DNA from: Megamerina dolium
Lineage: Eukaryota; Arthropoda; Insecta; Diptera; Megamerinidae
Assembly: GCA_963854835.1 (NCBI GenBank)
Contig: OY978526.1
Span: forward strand, 65,448,765 to 65,512,764
DNA length: 64,000 nucleotides
Direction: 5' to 3'
The notes below the pieces were generated by a model. The model was not told the origin of the DNA. It worked only from the letters and a program-made list of their open reading frames with translations, and made no database searches. Below, one piece after another: positions 12,835 to 26,810 of the stretch (positions within the stretch are counted from its first letter, which is position 1; each line of letters opens with the position of its first letter). The position numbers and the translations under genes were made by a program.

Positions 12835-14211
12835 AATATTAAAGATTATTCAACATTTAAAAATTATTTCGTTTTATGCCATTCAGTTCCAATTTCTGAA
12901 CTGAATTTATTGAAATCCCTCGTTGAACGTACATGCGCCATCTTTAAGGAAAGTCAAAATAAACAATTCAAACTAAATTGGCTAGCCCTTATAGCAAGAT
13001 CGTCAAAAATATATAAATGAATATTTCAAATACGAATATACCAATATCCATTTAATAACAGGTATGCTAATTAAATACTCGTTAGTAAAATGCAACAATC
13101 ACCAGAGGAGTATGAATGACAACAGTTGAATAGAATAAAAAAAAAAACAATAACAAAATATGAAGTGTAGTGAATTATTACCAATAACATCGCAAGACAA
13201 CGAATCAAATTGCTATTTCTTATCATATGAGAATATCAAAAACACTGACGAGTCAAGACACATGCAACAGCAACATAACAATAACAATCATAAAATTGTC
13301 AATGTTTTTTCCCACATAAACAACGAATTAGTGAACTCGTTCATTATATCAACACACTTGAAACATGAGAACTCGTTGATGCATTCGGTACAATTATGCG
13401 ATAAAGCGCATGCGTTAATTTATGGATTTTTTAAATGTACAGACGACATTTGCTTCAGAACGAACTTACCTAGTACGAGTAGAAGAACTAAAAGTTTTCA
13501 GCATTAGCTGGCAATTGCAATTAGCAGTGAACGCAATTGATTGTAAAAAAATATTTAAATTCGTGTTTGCGCCTAAATATCATTTAGACAATTTTCATAA
13601 AATTTTCCAGTGATTTGAAAATGATTTCATTACAATTGCTAGAGCATTGTAATGTGGAAATCAAAATCGAATCTGTTAAAGTGAAAAATCAAAACGACTT
13701 TACATATATTGCGTAGTGAGGTGAAAATTAAAGTTACCATACTTTAGATGAAAATTTCTAATTGAAATTATATAAAAGAGATCATAAAAAATATATAATA
13801 AAAATTAAAAGAAATAAGAAAACCCCAACATAATTTAAATTCATATTTCATTGAACTTGAAAAATTATTCATCAACCAGCATTAGGTGCTGGTGTTGATA
13901 ATGGTGGTGGTGAAAAAAGTGATAGTATAGGAAAGAAAAGAATAAGAGCGAAAAAAAAAACAAAGTGTGATTCATACTTGTTTTCTAAGGATAAATATAT
14001 ACTCTCTTGCGCTTTCGCCCCGTTTGAGCATAGTCATTCCTCTCACTTTTTGAATCATCCATAAAGTGATTGTATAAAAAGTCCCTTCTTCAAACGTACG
14101 CAGCAAAAGCAGCAGCAGCAACAGCAGTGGAAAACATTGCAAAGTATTGTGGGGTAAATTCATCGATTTTATTTGCGGATTTTTTTAACACACACAAACG
14201 CACACACACAC

Positions 14212-14268
<57 letters not shown>

Positions 14269-14441
14269 ACACACTTACACGTATAACAATTGTAATAAAT
14301 TAAAAGCCAAATGAACAAATTTAGATAGAGCAAGAGCGACGACAAATGATATTCTCTATTAAAAAAATTTTTTTATTTACGAATTATTTTCTTCACACTC
14401 TCCAGTCTAACTAAGTTTACATTTTTGCTGTTGATATAATA
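12835..14441. other. Upstream region of Syt4, no gene recognised
   Basis: AT-rich sequence directly upstream of the Syt4 start codon. It contains a 115-codon + frame (13160-13507; Asn/Gln/His-rich, no recognised family), a GCA-triplet run near 14105-14130, and a mixed CA/TA microsatellite at 14189-14267. The promoter and any untranslated 5' exon of Syt4 probably lie here or further upstream, but no core promoter element could be assigned. Confidence 0.4.
14189..14267. repeat. CA then TA dinucleotide microsatellite
   Basis: A run of CACACA-type repeats (14189-14215) passes directly into an uninterrupted TA run to about 14264. It lies about 175 bp upstream of the Syt4 initiation codon. Confidence 0.9.
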
Positions 14442-17419
14442 ATGGGTGACGATTACAGCGTGGGCGGCAATAGCCCAATGGAGTCACGTAAGTATATACG
14501 CATATTTATTTATATATTGTATATTAGCTAAGCATATTGATATAAGAAAGAAAAACACTCTGCCTGAAGATATTCTATATATAAAAATGTATCATATTTT
14601 TAGGAATTTTCGCATTATGCTACATTACATCGTGACACTTTTGACGTCACAACATACTCACCTTTAAATGCAAATATTACACAGCAGGATATCAACGAAA
14701 TTAATTTTATTTTTCTATTATCTTCATTTGCCTTCCGCGAATGTTCATAGTATTTGCGATGATAACTTATTTAATTCAATTGCATTAATTGATATTGTCA
14801 ATTATATGTAGCTCGTGCTAAGACTGTAAACATTTAAATTATATTTTAAAGTGATTTTCTTTGCTTTGATATTGAAAATGTTGACATATTGTTGTTGCGT
14901 TGCATCTATTACGCTTCCTTTTACATTGCTGATTTTTCGATAAAATTTTCACAATTATCGCTCTCATAAGCTTTTAATTGTGTACATACCTATGTAATAT
15001 TTTATCAAGGATATCTCTCTTTTTCCGTCCTTGTGTTGAAGTTGAAGATACCCTTAATGATATAGAGGAAATATGTATTGTAGTACGGTGCATGTATTTC
15101 TTATTTACTAAACACTTCAAATTGAATAAGAATTTGTATACACAAAACTCTTCTTAAGTGCTAAATTAAACTCGTACTATGTCTTCAAACTATGACCATA
15201 AAATATTGATTATGATTATTTTAGAATAGGTTTCTCCTTAAGATGCAGAGTAACAGTCAGATATAATATATTGATGAATTCATCTTTTGTTTCTATATTG
15301 TTCTAGTTTATTTGATAAACATATGCGTGTTCCCTTGTACTCGTAAGTGCTCATGGTTCAACGAAAAATAATGTAGACTTTTATAAAAACATAATTTCTT
15401 ATTTCTGAGGAGCCAACAAGTGCCAAAGCGTATAGGCGCCAGACAATTTCTTACAGTATTTTTGCCGAGCTTATCTTCCAATATTGTTCTGCGTATTGGA
15501 TTTAGATAGTATTGAACAGAACAAGCTTATATTGGTCGATTCCGAATATTAGAATCTTTGTGAAATCACTTTTTTATAGCTTTGTTGCATAACTCTTTCG
15601 TAAATCTTTGCATGGCAAATGTCTCACATATCGAAGTAGCCATATTCTGTGGATTTTGGATCATTGAATCCGAATCCATTGTAGGTTTTTGTTTTTTGAG
15701 GTTAGAAAATAGCTCAGAGTGATGGCAATAATCTGACTACGCGTTCAGATTCAACGACGCAAAATCAGTCTATCAAACCATCGTAGTCACATTATATGGA
15801 TTGTATGGGTCGCTGAATCCGAATACGTGTGTGTTATTCGACCAAAATTTCTAAATTGACTGACTTGATATAATACGAATACCCAATCAAGAGCTAAATA
15901 AAAACCAATCTTATTATTTACCGTCATATTTTTTAGTGTTCCCAGCCATACTTGGGATCACCGCAGCCGGCATTATATTGGGTATCGCCTATGTGTGCGC
16001 CAAGCAAATGCAAGCACGTAACCGAAAACAAAATCATCATGATGCAACTTTCCCATTTCAACCGACACGACGTCCAACGGCTGTACGGTCACCAAGCGGC
16101 CAGCCATCACATTATCTAAAGAAATCACCATCGCCGACTGGTGGCAGCAAGCAGCCATTGGGCGGATCATCATTGCAGCCGATACAAAATCAAACTATTG
16201 AGGACGATAATGGGCAAGTGTTGCCAAATAATTTGGACATTGAACAACAGATGTTACCTGTCGAAGCTCAACAGTCTTCCGGTCCTCCGGTCATTGTTGA
16301 TGGACCGATGGTGAATAGTGCAATGACAGAATCGAATCATAGCTGCAATGGCATGGATATGTCGGCAACAACAATCGATCAATATGGCAGATTGGGCACA
16401 ATCTATTTCAAGTTACGCTATCTGGCCGAACGTAATGCGCTAATGGTCTCGATTATACGCTGCCGTGGATTGCCCTGCAAGGGTGGTGGTGGCGGGGGTG
16501 CTGCTGGTGACATACCGGTTGGCTTAAACGGTCGTACCCAAGCTGCTACCGATCCGTATGTGAAATTACAATTGCTACCCGATAAACAGCATAAGGTTAA
16601 GACTCGTGTGGTGCGCAATACACGCAATCCCGTCTACGACGAGGACTTTACATTCTACGGACTAATGGAGAACGATCTACAAAATATGTCATTACATTTT
16701 GTGATCTTGAGCTTCGATCGCTACTCGCGCGATGATGTTATCGGTGAAGTTGTCTGTCCATTGGCATCGATTGAAATTGGCGATATTTCGCGTGAAGCTC
16801 TTTCGATCAGCAAAGAGATACAGCCGCGCAGTTTGAAGATGCGTTCACAGGGACGTGGTGAACTATTGGTCTCATTGTGTTGGCAACCGGCTGCTGGCCG
16901 TTTGACGGTTGTCCTCTTAAAGGCACGCAATTTACCACGTATGGATGTTACCGGTCTGGCAGATCCATATGTGAAAATCTATCTACTCTACAATGGACAA
17001 CGTATTGCCAAGAAGAAGACACATGTCAAGAAGCGCACACTGAGTCCAGTCTTCAATGAGAGTTTCGCCTTTGATATACCAACAGATGATGTAAGTTATT
17101 AATTAGAAAGCTCACAAGCATAGAATTATACCAAACAAATTTTTACCAGGGTACCTCGGCCACACTTGAAGATATATCACTTGAACTAACGCTACTCGAT
17201 TGGGATCGTGTTACTAAAAATGAGGTGAGTCATATAGTCAGTTATACTATTATTTAGTTAGTCAACTAACAATAAATATACTTATTTGGATATGCGCAGG
17301 TAATTGGACGACTTGAATTGGGTGGAGAAAATTCTAGGGGTACAGCATTAAATCATTGGAATGAAGTATGCAATTCACCACGAAGACAAATTGCCGAATG
17401 GCATAAACTCAGTGAGTAA
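14442..17419 (+). CDS. Syt4: Synaptotagmin 4, complete coding region in four exons
   Basis: Coding exons 14442-14487, 15937-17090, 17150-17224 and 17300-17419 join in phase, with GT...AG at every boundary, to 464 aa. Short luminal N-terminus, transmembrane segment at about residues 17-38, then a low-complexity linker. C2A covers about 167-295 and C2B about 321-455. Syt4 is a vesicle protein that acts in regulated secretion and, in flies, in postsynaptic retrograde signalling. Evidence for Syt4 rather than Syt1 is the C2A motif [16 protein letters not shown]: Ser274 replaces the first Asp of the Ca2+-binding D-F-D, the hallmark of the Syt4/11 group. The C-terminus (N-H-W-N-E-V-C...W-H-K-L) also fits Syt4. 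C2B keeps its acidic residues, such as D-W-D. Odd feature: a run of six Gly in C2A loop 1 (about residues 198-203). The first coding exon carries only 15 codons and is inferred from the ATG, donor and matching phase. Confidence 0.95.
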
Positions 17420-19872
17420 ATAGAAAAGAAAAAACTACACGACGGATATCAGTGTTTAGTAATGCTTAGAAACAAAAAAATAAAAAAGTGTGGAAGGAGT
17501 AAATGGAAATTAAGAAAAAAAAAAAAAAACTTAAGGAGGAAAATAAGTATATTTATTTATAAGTAAGAAAAGAAAAAAAAAACATACGTATGAACATATA
17601 CTAAATATAATAATATGCATATAAAAAGAAATCATTCACACACATACATACACATATACAACGTACATATAAATATAAAGTTTGTATGCATGTTATTGGC
17701 AGTGCTTATAATAATATGAATAATAGTGAAATTCCCATGACAAATGTCAGTAATGGTAATGATACTTAGTGTAGTTATGCTTGATGATTGTTTGATCGGA
17801 TTGAGTGAGTGTTGGTGATAGAAAAATTATACAAAATGTATATTGAAGATTTTGTCAATAATTTGTTGGTTGAATTACGGTTGAATCTATTCTTCTCAAA
17901 AATTTTTTTTTTTTTATTCATTAAATTGCATTTAATTTTGACCAGTCCAATAATTTTAATCTTCCAAATACTCAGATGTAATGTGAAAATTTTAACAATA
18001 AAATTTTCCGGGCTCTTCTAAGAAATTTAGACTAAATTCTAAGGCATTTAGAAGATTATTTCGTAATCTGTTTAATATTCTAAGAATATCTAAGAAAGCG
18101 TATTCTTTGTTATTGAAACAAAACAGAGATTGAGCATTGTCTCCCGTCGCCATAATTAATCAATTTTTGAACACATATGACGTCAACATGCATACATTTT
18201 TGAAGTGACACTAATGGGCCTTCAATATCCTAAGAAAATCCGCAATACTACAAAACTACTAAGGCACTCCTAAGCTTATTCGTTATGATTGAAAGAAAAT
18301 ACAAATTGTGCATTGTGCCTTTCCATCATAATCGAAAAAAATTTGAGCACATATGACGTCATTACGGAAAATTTTTAAGGTGACAAAAAATGAGATGAAG
18401 AGTATTAAGAGTACAGTTATATTATATTCTATATATTTTTTAATACATTTTTAAAATATTTGATTGCATTTTTTATAAATTCTCTAAATAATAAAGTATA
18501 AAGGATGTCACTGAAGTGTCAGATACACTGTGAATATTTATCTGTATGTATGGAATAAAGTGCAAATATGTGTGTGTGTGTGTGTGCATTTGTACTGTAG
18601 CCAAAAAGCAAAATATTGAATTGTGTATCGAATATGGCATTCCGTTCGTCGTAAAAATAAATCCAAAATTCTAAATGATCGATTTTGGATCATAATAATT
18701 TGTACGAAAGTACACTCAAGCTCAGAGATTTAGTTTAGATGCTTTTTGAGTAGCAAATATTCAATTTGAAAAATGAAAAAATAATTCCGATAATAATTTT
18801 TATTAATTGTATGCCTTTACAAATTCAACAAAAAAAAAATGCTTATGAATACATACTTACTTACACTCCCTCTCTTGATGACTATACATTGCAAAAAACT
18901 TACAAGTCCTACGATTCTTTGAAGATATGAATTGCATAGTCAAGAAATCAGTTTTGTCATAAAATGTTAGTTTACTCCAATGTGCTGGTGGCAGTAGAGT
19001 ATGGGCTCCAAACGTGGCCCGTATGATGTTTTAACTACTGTGTTATAGTTTGTACATGGCGACATAACAACATTATGTTAGACAACTGTTTGGAGATAAT
19101 TTATGTTTAAGGTCTAAAAGAGGTCATTTAGAAATTGTGCACATATTTTTTAATGGAATGTTTTATTTATACAATATTTTACTTAAATAAACTTACTTAA
19201 ACTATTGATATTTTATTTTTGAATTTATTAATGGTTAATTTGTTATATTAAATGATGATTATTATTTGGCGCATGCAGTATAATTTTAAAGGACTAACAT
19301 GGACACAAACGCAATTAAACATAATCAAGCAAAGGCAAAAAGTAATAGTAATAAATTAATAAAATGAAATTCAAAACAATAAAAAAAATGAAATATATAC
19401 AAAAAACATATTTGTAAAAATATTAAATGTACGTAACAGTATATGTGCAAAATAAAAGAAAAAACAAAATACATATACATAAATACTCGTATAGACAAAA
19501 ACAGAAAAAATATAGTGAAATTCGCCTTATGATGCATATGGTCTTCCAAAAGGAGTACAAATATGCAAAATACTCTTGCAAATTTTGCAACTACAACAAC
19601 AAAATGTGCAGCTCTGCATTTACAATGCGTTTGTAAGTATGCAACCCTAAACGCTTATAGTATATATTTGCTATGAAACAGTGCTCAAACAGTGCATACA
19701 TTGTCAACAAAATTGATTGCAATGTATTTGAAATTGATTGCAAATATATGCTATTTGGCCATGTTGAAAGACCATATGCATTAAATCGTAAATAATGCTA
19801 ATATCCATAATTGAATTTCATTAAGATGTACTTGTATGCAGGTATCTATTAGCTAAATCTATAGTATAATAA
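17420..19872 (+). other. Syt4 3' UTR and downstream intergenic DNA
   Basis: AT-rich sequence following the Syt4 stop. Its first part (A-rich, with several AATAAA-like words) is probably the 3' UTR; the exact polyadenylation site cannot be fixed. A diverged tandem duplication lies at 18110-18390. The frames at 19325-19549 (minus) and 17809-18021 (plus) are AT-driven chance frames. Confidence 0.45.
18110..18390. repeat. Two diverged tandem copies (about 175-bp spacing) each holding TGACGTCA
   Basis: The block from TTGAAACAAAA (about 18115) to GAAGTGACAC (18213) is repeated in diverged form from TTGAAAGAAAA (about 18288) to AAGGTGACA (18384). Both keep a central GAGCATTGT/GTGCATTGTG part and the sequence CACATATGACGTCA. 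Confidence 0.65.
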
Positions 19873-19874
19873 TT

Positions 19875-20798
19875 AGGTGATTCACAAGGTGTCATCAAGC
19901 CATGTCATAACTTTTATTTGCTAACCGAAAATGTGTATGATACATGTGAGTAAATCCTGAGAATTGTGTGTACTATTTCAACACAAACACGAAGTCGTTA
20001 CGACGCTTTAGCATGGAAGCTAAGAACAAAAGCTTTCAGGTTATAGCCGTACGAAAAGTTGGTCTTAAAGCTAAAAAGCCATTTGAAGAATCAATTATTT
20101 TTATACAAAAACACATACAAATTTAATTTGAGTAGTCTCAATTCTTGTGAAATAACAGAATTTTAAGTTTTAAACAATTATTATTTTCATTTCCATTGTT
20201 CTTGCTACATCTCTTTCAAAAGAGAGTAGCTGAAACGAAACAGAAGACCACTAAGAGTATTGTTAAACAGTCAGTCACTTCAGTCAGGCATTCATTAATT
20301 TTCTACGATTTAAAAGAGTAGTATTTCGTTCGGTCAGTATTACGAATTTATATTTGTACTACCATAAAAGCTCGAAAGCTTATCCGATTTCAATTACCGA
20401 CTCTGAAAATATTATATAATTAGTTTCAGCACTTTCTTTAATGCCGGCGTTTATTTCGGAAAGTGTCGGAAAAATAATGCCCTTATAGAATGATGTGAGA
20501 TTATTTAAGATTTATTTCTGTAATATAAAAAATTTTTTTGGTAAAAAAATTGTATTTCTATATTACAAAAAGAGTCGATATTATTACAAAATGGTTTCAA
20601 CATTAATGCAGTTCATCGGCCTAACATCATAGCATATTTCTAGAACGTACAAGACATTTTGGCCCTTAAACAAAAAATGATCATCATTGGAAAAGGTCAT
20701 CATAGCGAAATGACAGCGGTCGTATAGTGAGCTATGATGAATGTATTAAAAATTTTTATAACGTAATGGCAATATGACTGACACCTTGTGAATCCCCT
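19875..20798. mobile_element. MITE-like element with about 22-bp terminal inverted repeats
   Basis: The left end reads GGTGATTCACAAGGTGTCA (19876-19894). The right end reads TGACACCTTGTGAATCCCC (20779-20797), the reverse complement with one mismatch. The interior of about 880 bp has no coding capacity. Shorter, degraded relatives with the same end motif lie at 61659-61925 and from about 52963, both in the 3' flank of the protease paralogue. Confidence 0.75.
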
Positions 20799-20800
20799 AA

Positions 20801-23800
20801 AAATTCATATAGATCCGTATACTGATATATCTATGATATTTTTTCAATGATAGAGAAAGGTAAAGTGAAAAAGCGATGAAATGAAATTAAAAATATTATA
20901 TATGATTTGACAAACAAAGATATTACGTAAATACTTGAAAAAAATAATGGCTCATTAATATTATATTAATAATGTTGACCCTAAGTATGGCAGACTTTCA
21001 GGGATGTTTCGAAATGTGAAATGATTTTTCTTTCTGGCATGTTTTCGTGCAATTACAAATTGAAAATCGGCATTAGAGTCTCAATTGAATTTGAACTATA
21101 CTCGTTAGGATCACAGAGGGTCATCATTGTAATTAGTTTTTTTTTTATAAGTAGGACTTATAGGATAAAATGTTGTATTTAACATGATACAAGGAGTTAA
21201 TTTGTTGCATTCATTATTTTATGATGGGGGAAAAAAATTGAGATATAATAAAAATAATAAAGAAACAAAACTTTTATATATTGCTACTATATAATTGATT
21301 TAGATGTTGTATTATATTTTCTATTATTTGTAAAATAGTTGAAAAAATGTGTTTTTTGTATTTTAATTTCCTCTAATCGATGTATTTGTAGTAAATAATA
21401 TTTAAATTATACATATACATATATAAGTATTTAAGTTAAAACAACAATTAGAAATATAGAAATTTTTGAAAAAACAAAACTCACAAAAATAATACAAAAA
21501 TATATAGAAATCCAACATTTATCAAGGAAATGGTAAATAAATGCATACAAACATACCAAACATATTCGTATATGCATATGCTTCAACACCAAAACATCAG
21601 CAAATTTTCCAAAATAAAAAAAAAATTATATAGAAATTATAGCATTAACAAAAAGCTCACAAACGAAATAATTTAATGTAAAGAAAAGAAAAAAGAAAAT
21701 CTTTAGAATGCATCTATTTAAATGCTTTCGAATACATTGTTCTCGCAAATGAAAAACCAAAAACCAAAAACTTTAAACAAAAACACGCTGCAAATGCTAA
21801 AGCACCAAAAAGCTACAAATTTCCCTAACCAAAAATGCAAAAACTTATGTATACAATGTATGTATACATATTGAAAGAATTCAAAGTCAAATATCACTTA
21901 CACTCCAATACTCACCCCACGCATTCCAATCTCAATAACTCATCAGTCAACCAACCTACGCCAATAAATCCGATCCAAAAATGACAGAAATCTTTAAAAT
22001 AATCAAATATTAACAAATTAATAAATGAAATTAAATACATACTCATTAATACATAAATAGCTCAAAATGATGGCATTTATACCTACATACATGTATTGAA
22101 TATTCTCGAAACACATTCAATGATTTATTCGCTTAATTAAAATCAAATAGTGTTTATGATTTCAAACCCACAAAAAAAAAAAAAAAAATAAACACCAAAT
22201 GATTTCCAAATATAAACATCCTAAAACATTGGAAAAGTCACCGGTTTTTCGATTTCATACTTCACCAACGAATTGAAAAATCGGTTCTATGTTAAAGATA
22301 ACATTAAAGAATTGATCTCCCTTTCTTTGCTCGCAGACTTTTCGGATGATTTAGTATATAAGCGCATATGCATTCCCTTAAAAAAAATCCTTCTTAACCC
22401 TTGTCATTATAACCCACTTTCCTTTAGCACTCATTAATGAAACATACATATATTTATATATAATTATAAGATAAATACATACATACTCATATATTTGTAT
22501 TGCTTATTTAAGCATTTTATCATACTTTTTGTCTACTATAATTGTTAATTAAATTCATATACTAATGTATTTGTATTATAATTCATTTAAACACTTTTTT
22601 TTTGTTCTAATTAAAATTTGTTTAATTACTTGCCAATTGTAAATATAATTATAATATGTAAAATTCTTATACTCATATAAATTTTTAATCATAACTAACC
22701 GAATAAATCGATGCCACCTTTACATACATACATCAGATATACTAATGTAATATTCATATTGATTTTTCTTTAGCATTCTTATGATGAATGAGTTAAAAAG
22801 AAGAAGAAAAACGAACATTTCCATAAAATGTCTTCAATAATATTCAGTTTTTATTTTTCAAATATTATACATTTTTTGGTTTTAAATTGCAACTTGCTGA
22901 ATTTCTAAATACTAATAGACTAGATAAAAAACGACATTAAACACTGGTTCACTGAAGGGTTAAAAATTGCAGAACGACCATTTGTTCTGCAATGATCATC
23001 TTTGATGCAGAGTTGCATGTAGAGAGCTATAAACATGATGACTACACGGTTGGATCAGTACACAATTGACTCAAGAATCAACAAACAATCTGTCAGGAAT
23101 GTATTACTAAACACTCTAAAATGTCATTCATTAAAACAATATCGTTGATCAAATATCACCATAACATCAACTAATTGATTTGATATGGGTGTCAGTGCAG
23201 ATCATACACCACAGTGGCAACGTGATAGTAGACATGGAAGCATAATTAGTAACAGAAGTACCTAACACGTGACCCTCTTCACTTTATGACGTCACAAAAC
23301 TAGACAAAAAATACGCGATAAAAGGCTGTTCGACCCTACTTCACGTGGAATGCTGGATTAAAACATACAAAAAATGCCTGATCTTCATCGGTCGATTTTT
23401 CTGAGAAAGGAAACAATGGACCAATGGCGTTGTAGTTACAAGCCATTTTGCTTTATTTAGAATGGGGCTAGAGATACTCGCAAGATATGAATAAGAAAAA
23501 TTGGACTGCAACGAAGTGCCAATCAAATATAAGCGCAAGCATATGCGGATGAACTTGCCTATCTTGTTACAGGCATTGCCATTGTGAATGTCTGCAGAAG
23601 TGTGGGGAGGATCTTGAATATGATTGAATGCGAGTAGACTATCGTTCGATCCAACTAAGACCGGTTTCGTCCACTTTGCAGAAAGTACAAAAATCGATAG
23701 TCTCATTAATCTTGCATGTACCAAAAGGATCCGCCTCTGTAGTACTCTCGTTCCAGTACTCTTTGTTAGGATCTGATGCTTTCGTGAAAACAAGCGTATT

Positions 23801-25859
23801 TCAGCTGTTTTCTGCACTTGACATGTAGAAGTGTATGCAATACAATTGCCTATTGACTATGTCATGAACAAGAGTTTGTCAAGGCAAGTCTATTTGAGTT
23901 TATAGTGAAAACCAAGTTGCGTTGCTGGCCTTGGATAATTGGCACTTTGATCTGGCACCATCAAGACCACGCTTAACAATTGGTCGGCGCTAGTCCATAT
24001 TTTGAATTGGCCACAAGCGAGCTGAAATCATACTTTACGCAAAGGGCATTGTAGAAAAATAGTCGGACTAATAGGTCCCCTTCTCTTTTAACTTGTCCGT
24101 ACTAGTTTTGGCTTCTTGATTACCATAGGACGTGAAAATATCTAAGCGACTGATTTATTGCTCGGAACAAAATGGTGCAATACAAACACTAATCAGCTTC
24201 CTAAAATAAATCAACAATAACTTGCATGGTATGCGTGATAGATTACTATTAACGACAGCAACAGCGACCAAGGACGAGTAAGCATTACTGTTTATAGTTC
24301 TTCATACCCTTTAGAAGCTTACTTCATATAAATTTTGGTGAAAAAAGTATGATTGACTGACCACCTGTGTCAAATAAAGTTATATCGAAGTGTTAATTTT
24401 TCTATTCTCGTATTTGAATTTAAACAAATTTAAGGGGATATTTGTTCGGCGCAAAATTCAACATGAAAATCTACTCTGGGATTCTCTGGATAGTCTGCGA
24501 TGGGTAGTGTGGGGGATGTGCACTAGGTTGCAATTGAAAAACCAAAAATGGTTGAACTGTATAACTGCAGATAAACAAAAAACAAGTAAAAAAAATCGAG
24601 TAATTTGACTATTAAAGCGATCTAATATAATGGGAATTAAAATCATATATGAGGCGCTCAGAGTAAAAACGAAACCCTTTTGCTATTTAGTTGTTCTATT
24701 ATTATTTTTGCATTTTAAGTAGTAGTTTCTCTTTCCTTTAGAAGATTTTACATCGGTATATACATATATCTCCAATATAAGTTGTCATATTACAAAGAAA
24801 TATTAATAATAACAATTAAAAGGTACTATTACAGTAGAAGTTAAGTTATCTTGATGATGGACTATATGATTGAAATTGTGAAAAGATATATGATTTGCGA
24901 TGATAAGAGACATACAAAAAAAAGGAAAATGTATCGTTGTTTTTTTACAATAAAATCAATAGAATAGAAATCACAATATATTGCTCTGGTAAAGGAGCAA
25001 AATATAACAAAAATCTCAATATCATAATTTGTAAAATTAAAACATGACATTATTAATTACCAATGTTCATTTATATAATTTATTTGTGAACGATTTCAAT
25101 TTTTTTTTTAATATCAATGAATACATATACGAACATGAAAATAAAAATATATGTATGTATACGTACTATAAATGCACAATAAATAATAATTATAAATAAA
25201 TATTTTAATGATATTGTATTTAATGTTTATTTGAGCATATAAACACACACGACACAAACAGAAATGAAATTTTTGAAATACACTCACTCAAAGTATGAAT
25301 TCTGATGTAAAGAAATTGCTGAGGATCATACAGACTACACGCATACATACATACATACATAGATGATAATTGCTAACAAGTAGTAGATAATTACTTGTAT
25401 CACAGAAATAACAACAAACGAGAATCCAACTTATAATCGAAAACATACTCATAATTATTTATTGTATATGTATGTATATGTAAAAATAAGGGAAATGATA
25501 ACAACTTGAAATAATATTAATATACCTATTACTATATATCTATGTATATCTATGTATATTAATATACATACATACATACATGCATCCATATATCCATGAA
25601 TATATATACATATTTAACAAAAAAAAAAAATAAAATAAAATAAATGAATAAAAAATACAACACAAAAAAATATAAAAAACTGAAACAATTTATAGTTTAA
25701 TTTATTTTCTGCATAATTTTAGTTAAATCTAAAAAGCATATATTTTCAATTTTTAATGGAGAATGTATGTTAACTTTTAGTATCAGATGCGGCTTGCACG
25801 ATACTTTCGGCAATTCGCTGCCTTTCTCGAAAAATAGTTGTCTCCAATACTACTTTCTT
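20801..25859. other. Long AT-rich intergenic stretch between Syt4 and the protease genes
   Basis: Nothing recognisable over most of its length. At 23000-24350 base composition is less AT-rich, and a 158-codon minus-strand frame (23341-23817) is open. It has mixed composition and could be a relic of coding DNA, but no family was recognised. At 24660-25780 there are many ATAC/TATG short repeats. Confidence 0.4.
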
Positions 25860-26165
25860 CGCCAGGCAACTCATTCGATAGCTGAGGGCAGATAAAAATT
25901 CTCTCCAGTACTTGGTCTTTTAACAGGAGGTTAGGTCTGCCTCTTCTGCGTCTTCCACCAGCGGGTTGCTAATATAACAACTTCTTAGCTGTAGCGTGTC
26001 CTTCCATTCGCTCAACATGTCGCACGATAACGAATCACCTTGTCTGAAATCCCGTTCGATATTAAACCGGCGGGGAGAGGTCCTTCGCAGCTTTCACTGC
26101 ACAACCGGAGCTATGCAGTTTCGTTCTACAAAGACAAATGAGCTTCGCAAGAATATAGAACTGCC
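25860..26165 (-). pseudogene. LINE-A fragment with internal deletion
   Basis: From 25860 to about 26019 it matches the C-terminal part of LINE-A (compare 9720-9898 and 26880-27040). At 26019/26020 it jumps to the reverse-transcriptase block around R-G-F-R-Q-G-D (compare 10432-10570), so about 500 bp of the intact order is missing. Many substitutions; non-functional. Confidence 0.75.
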
Positions 26166-26800
26166 AAACAAATCTCCCGTTAGAATCAATTCTCGATGTA
26201 CTTTGGCGTTCTCTTTGCGCCAATTCGTGTGCTGACAGTCCATGCCACCACCGAAGCCAATTTTTGATTTCGTTATGCCAACGAATGTTCGGAATGGAAG
26301 ATTTGAAATTGACTTTGATGAAGCAAAATTAAAGTACATATTCTTTTTAAAATCCATAATTTCTTTACCGAATCTCAAAAAAAAAAAATAAAAACAAAAT
26401 ATCTTATTGGTTATGAAAACAAAAAAGTTTGTAAAAAACTAGATTCTCCTAGATTCCAGTGTCGAGTGTACAACATGTTGTTGGTCAGTTGTTGGATGTT
26501 CGTAATCACCCGCCATCATCATAGCTGGAAAATTTCATGTTTTAAGGTTAAAAAGAAACGGTGAACTCAATGACTTTATTTTGGTAAGTTTCTCACAGCA
26601 AAAAAAAATATATTTTTTAATCTGATTACCGACAAAACAGAGTAGTCATATTTTATGGATTTTGCATTTTAATCCGAATCTAAGGTCAGATTTCCTTCAT
26701 TATCCTCAGTTTTCTTTCCTACTTCAAGAAACCTCCAAAAAACAGCCGAAAAACATCGGTTTTTGTAGGGTTAGACAAAAAAGTAAGTATGCTGGCGGAT
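26166..26800. other. AT-rich non-coding stretch
   Basis: No gene, repeat family or RNA feature recognised between two LINE-A fragments. Confidence 0.5.
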
Positions 26801-26810
26801 ATTGGAAAAC

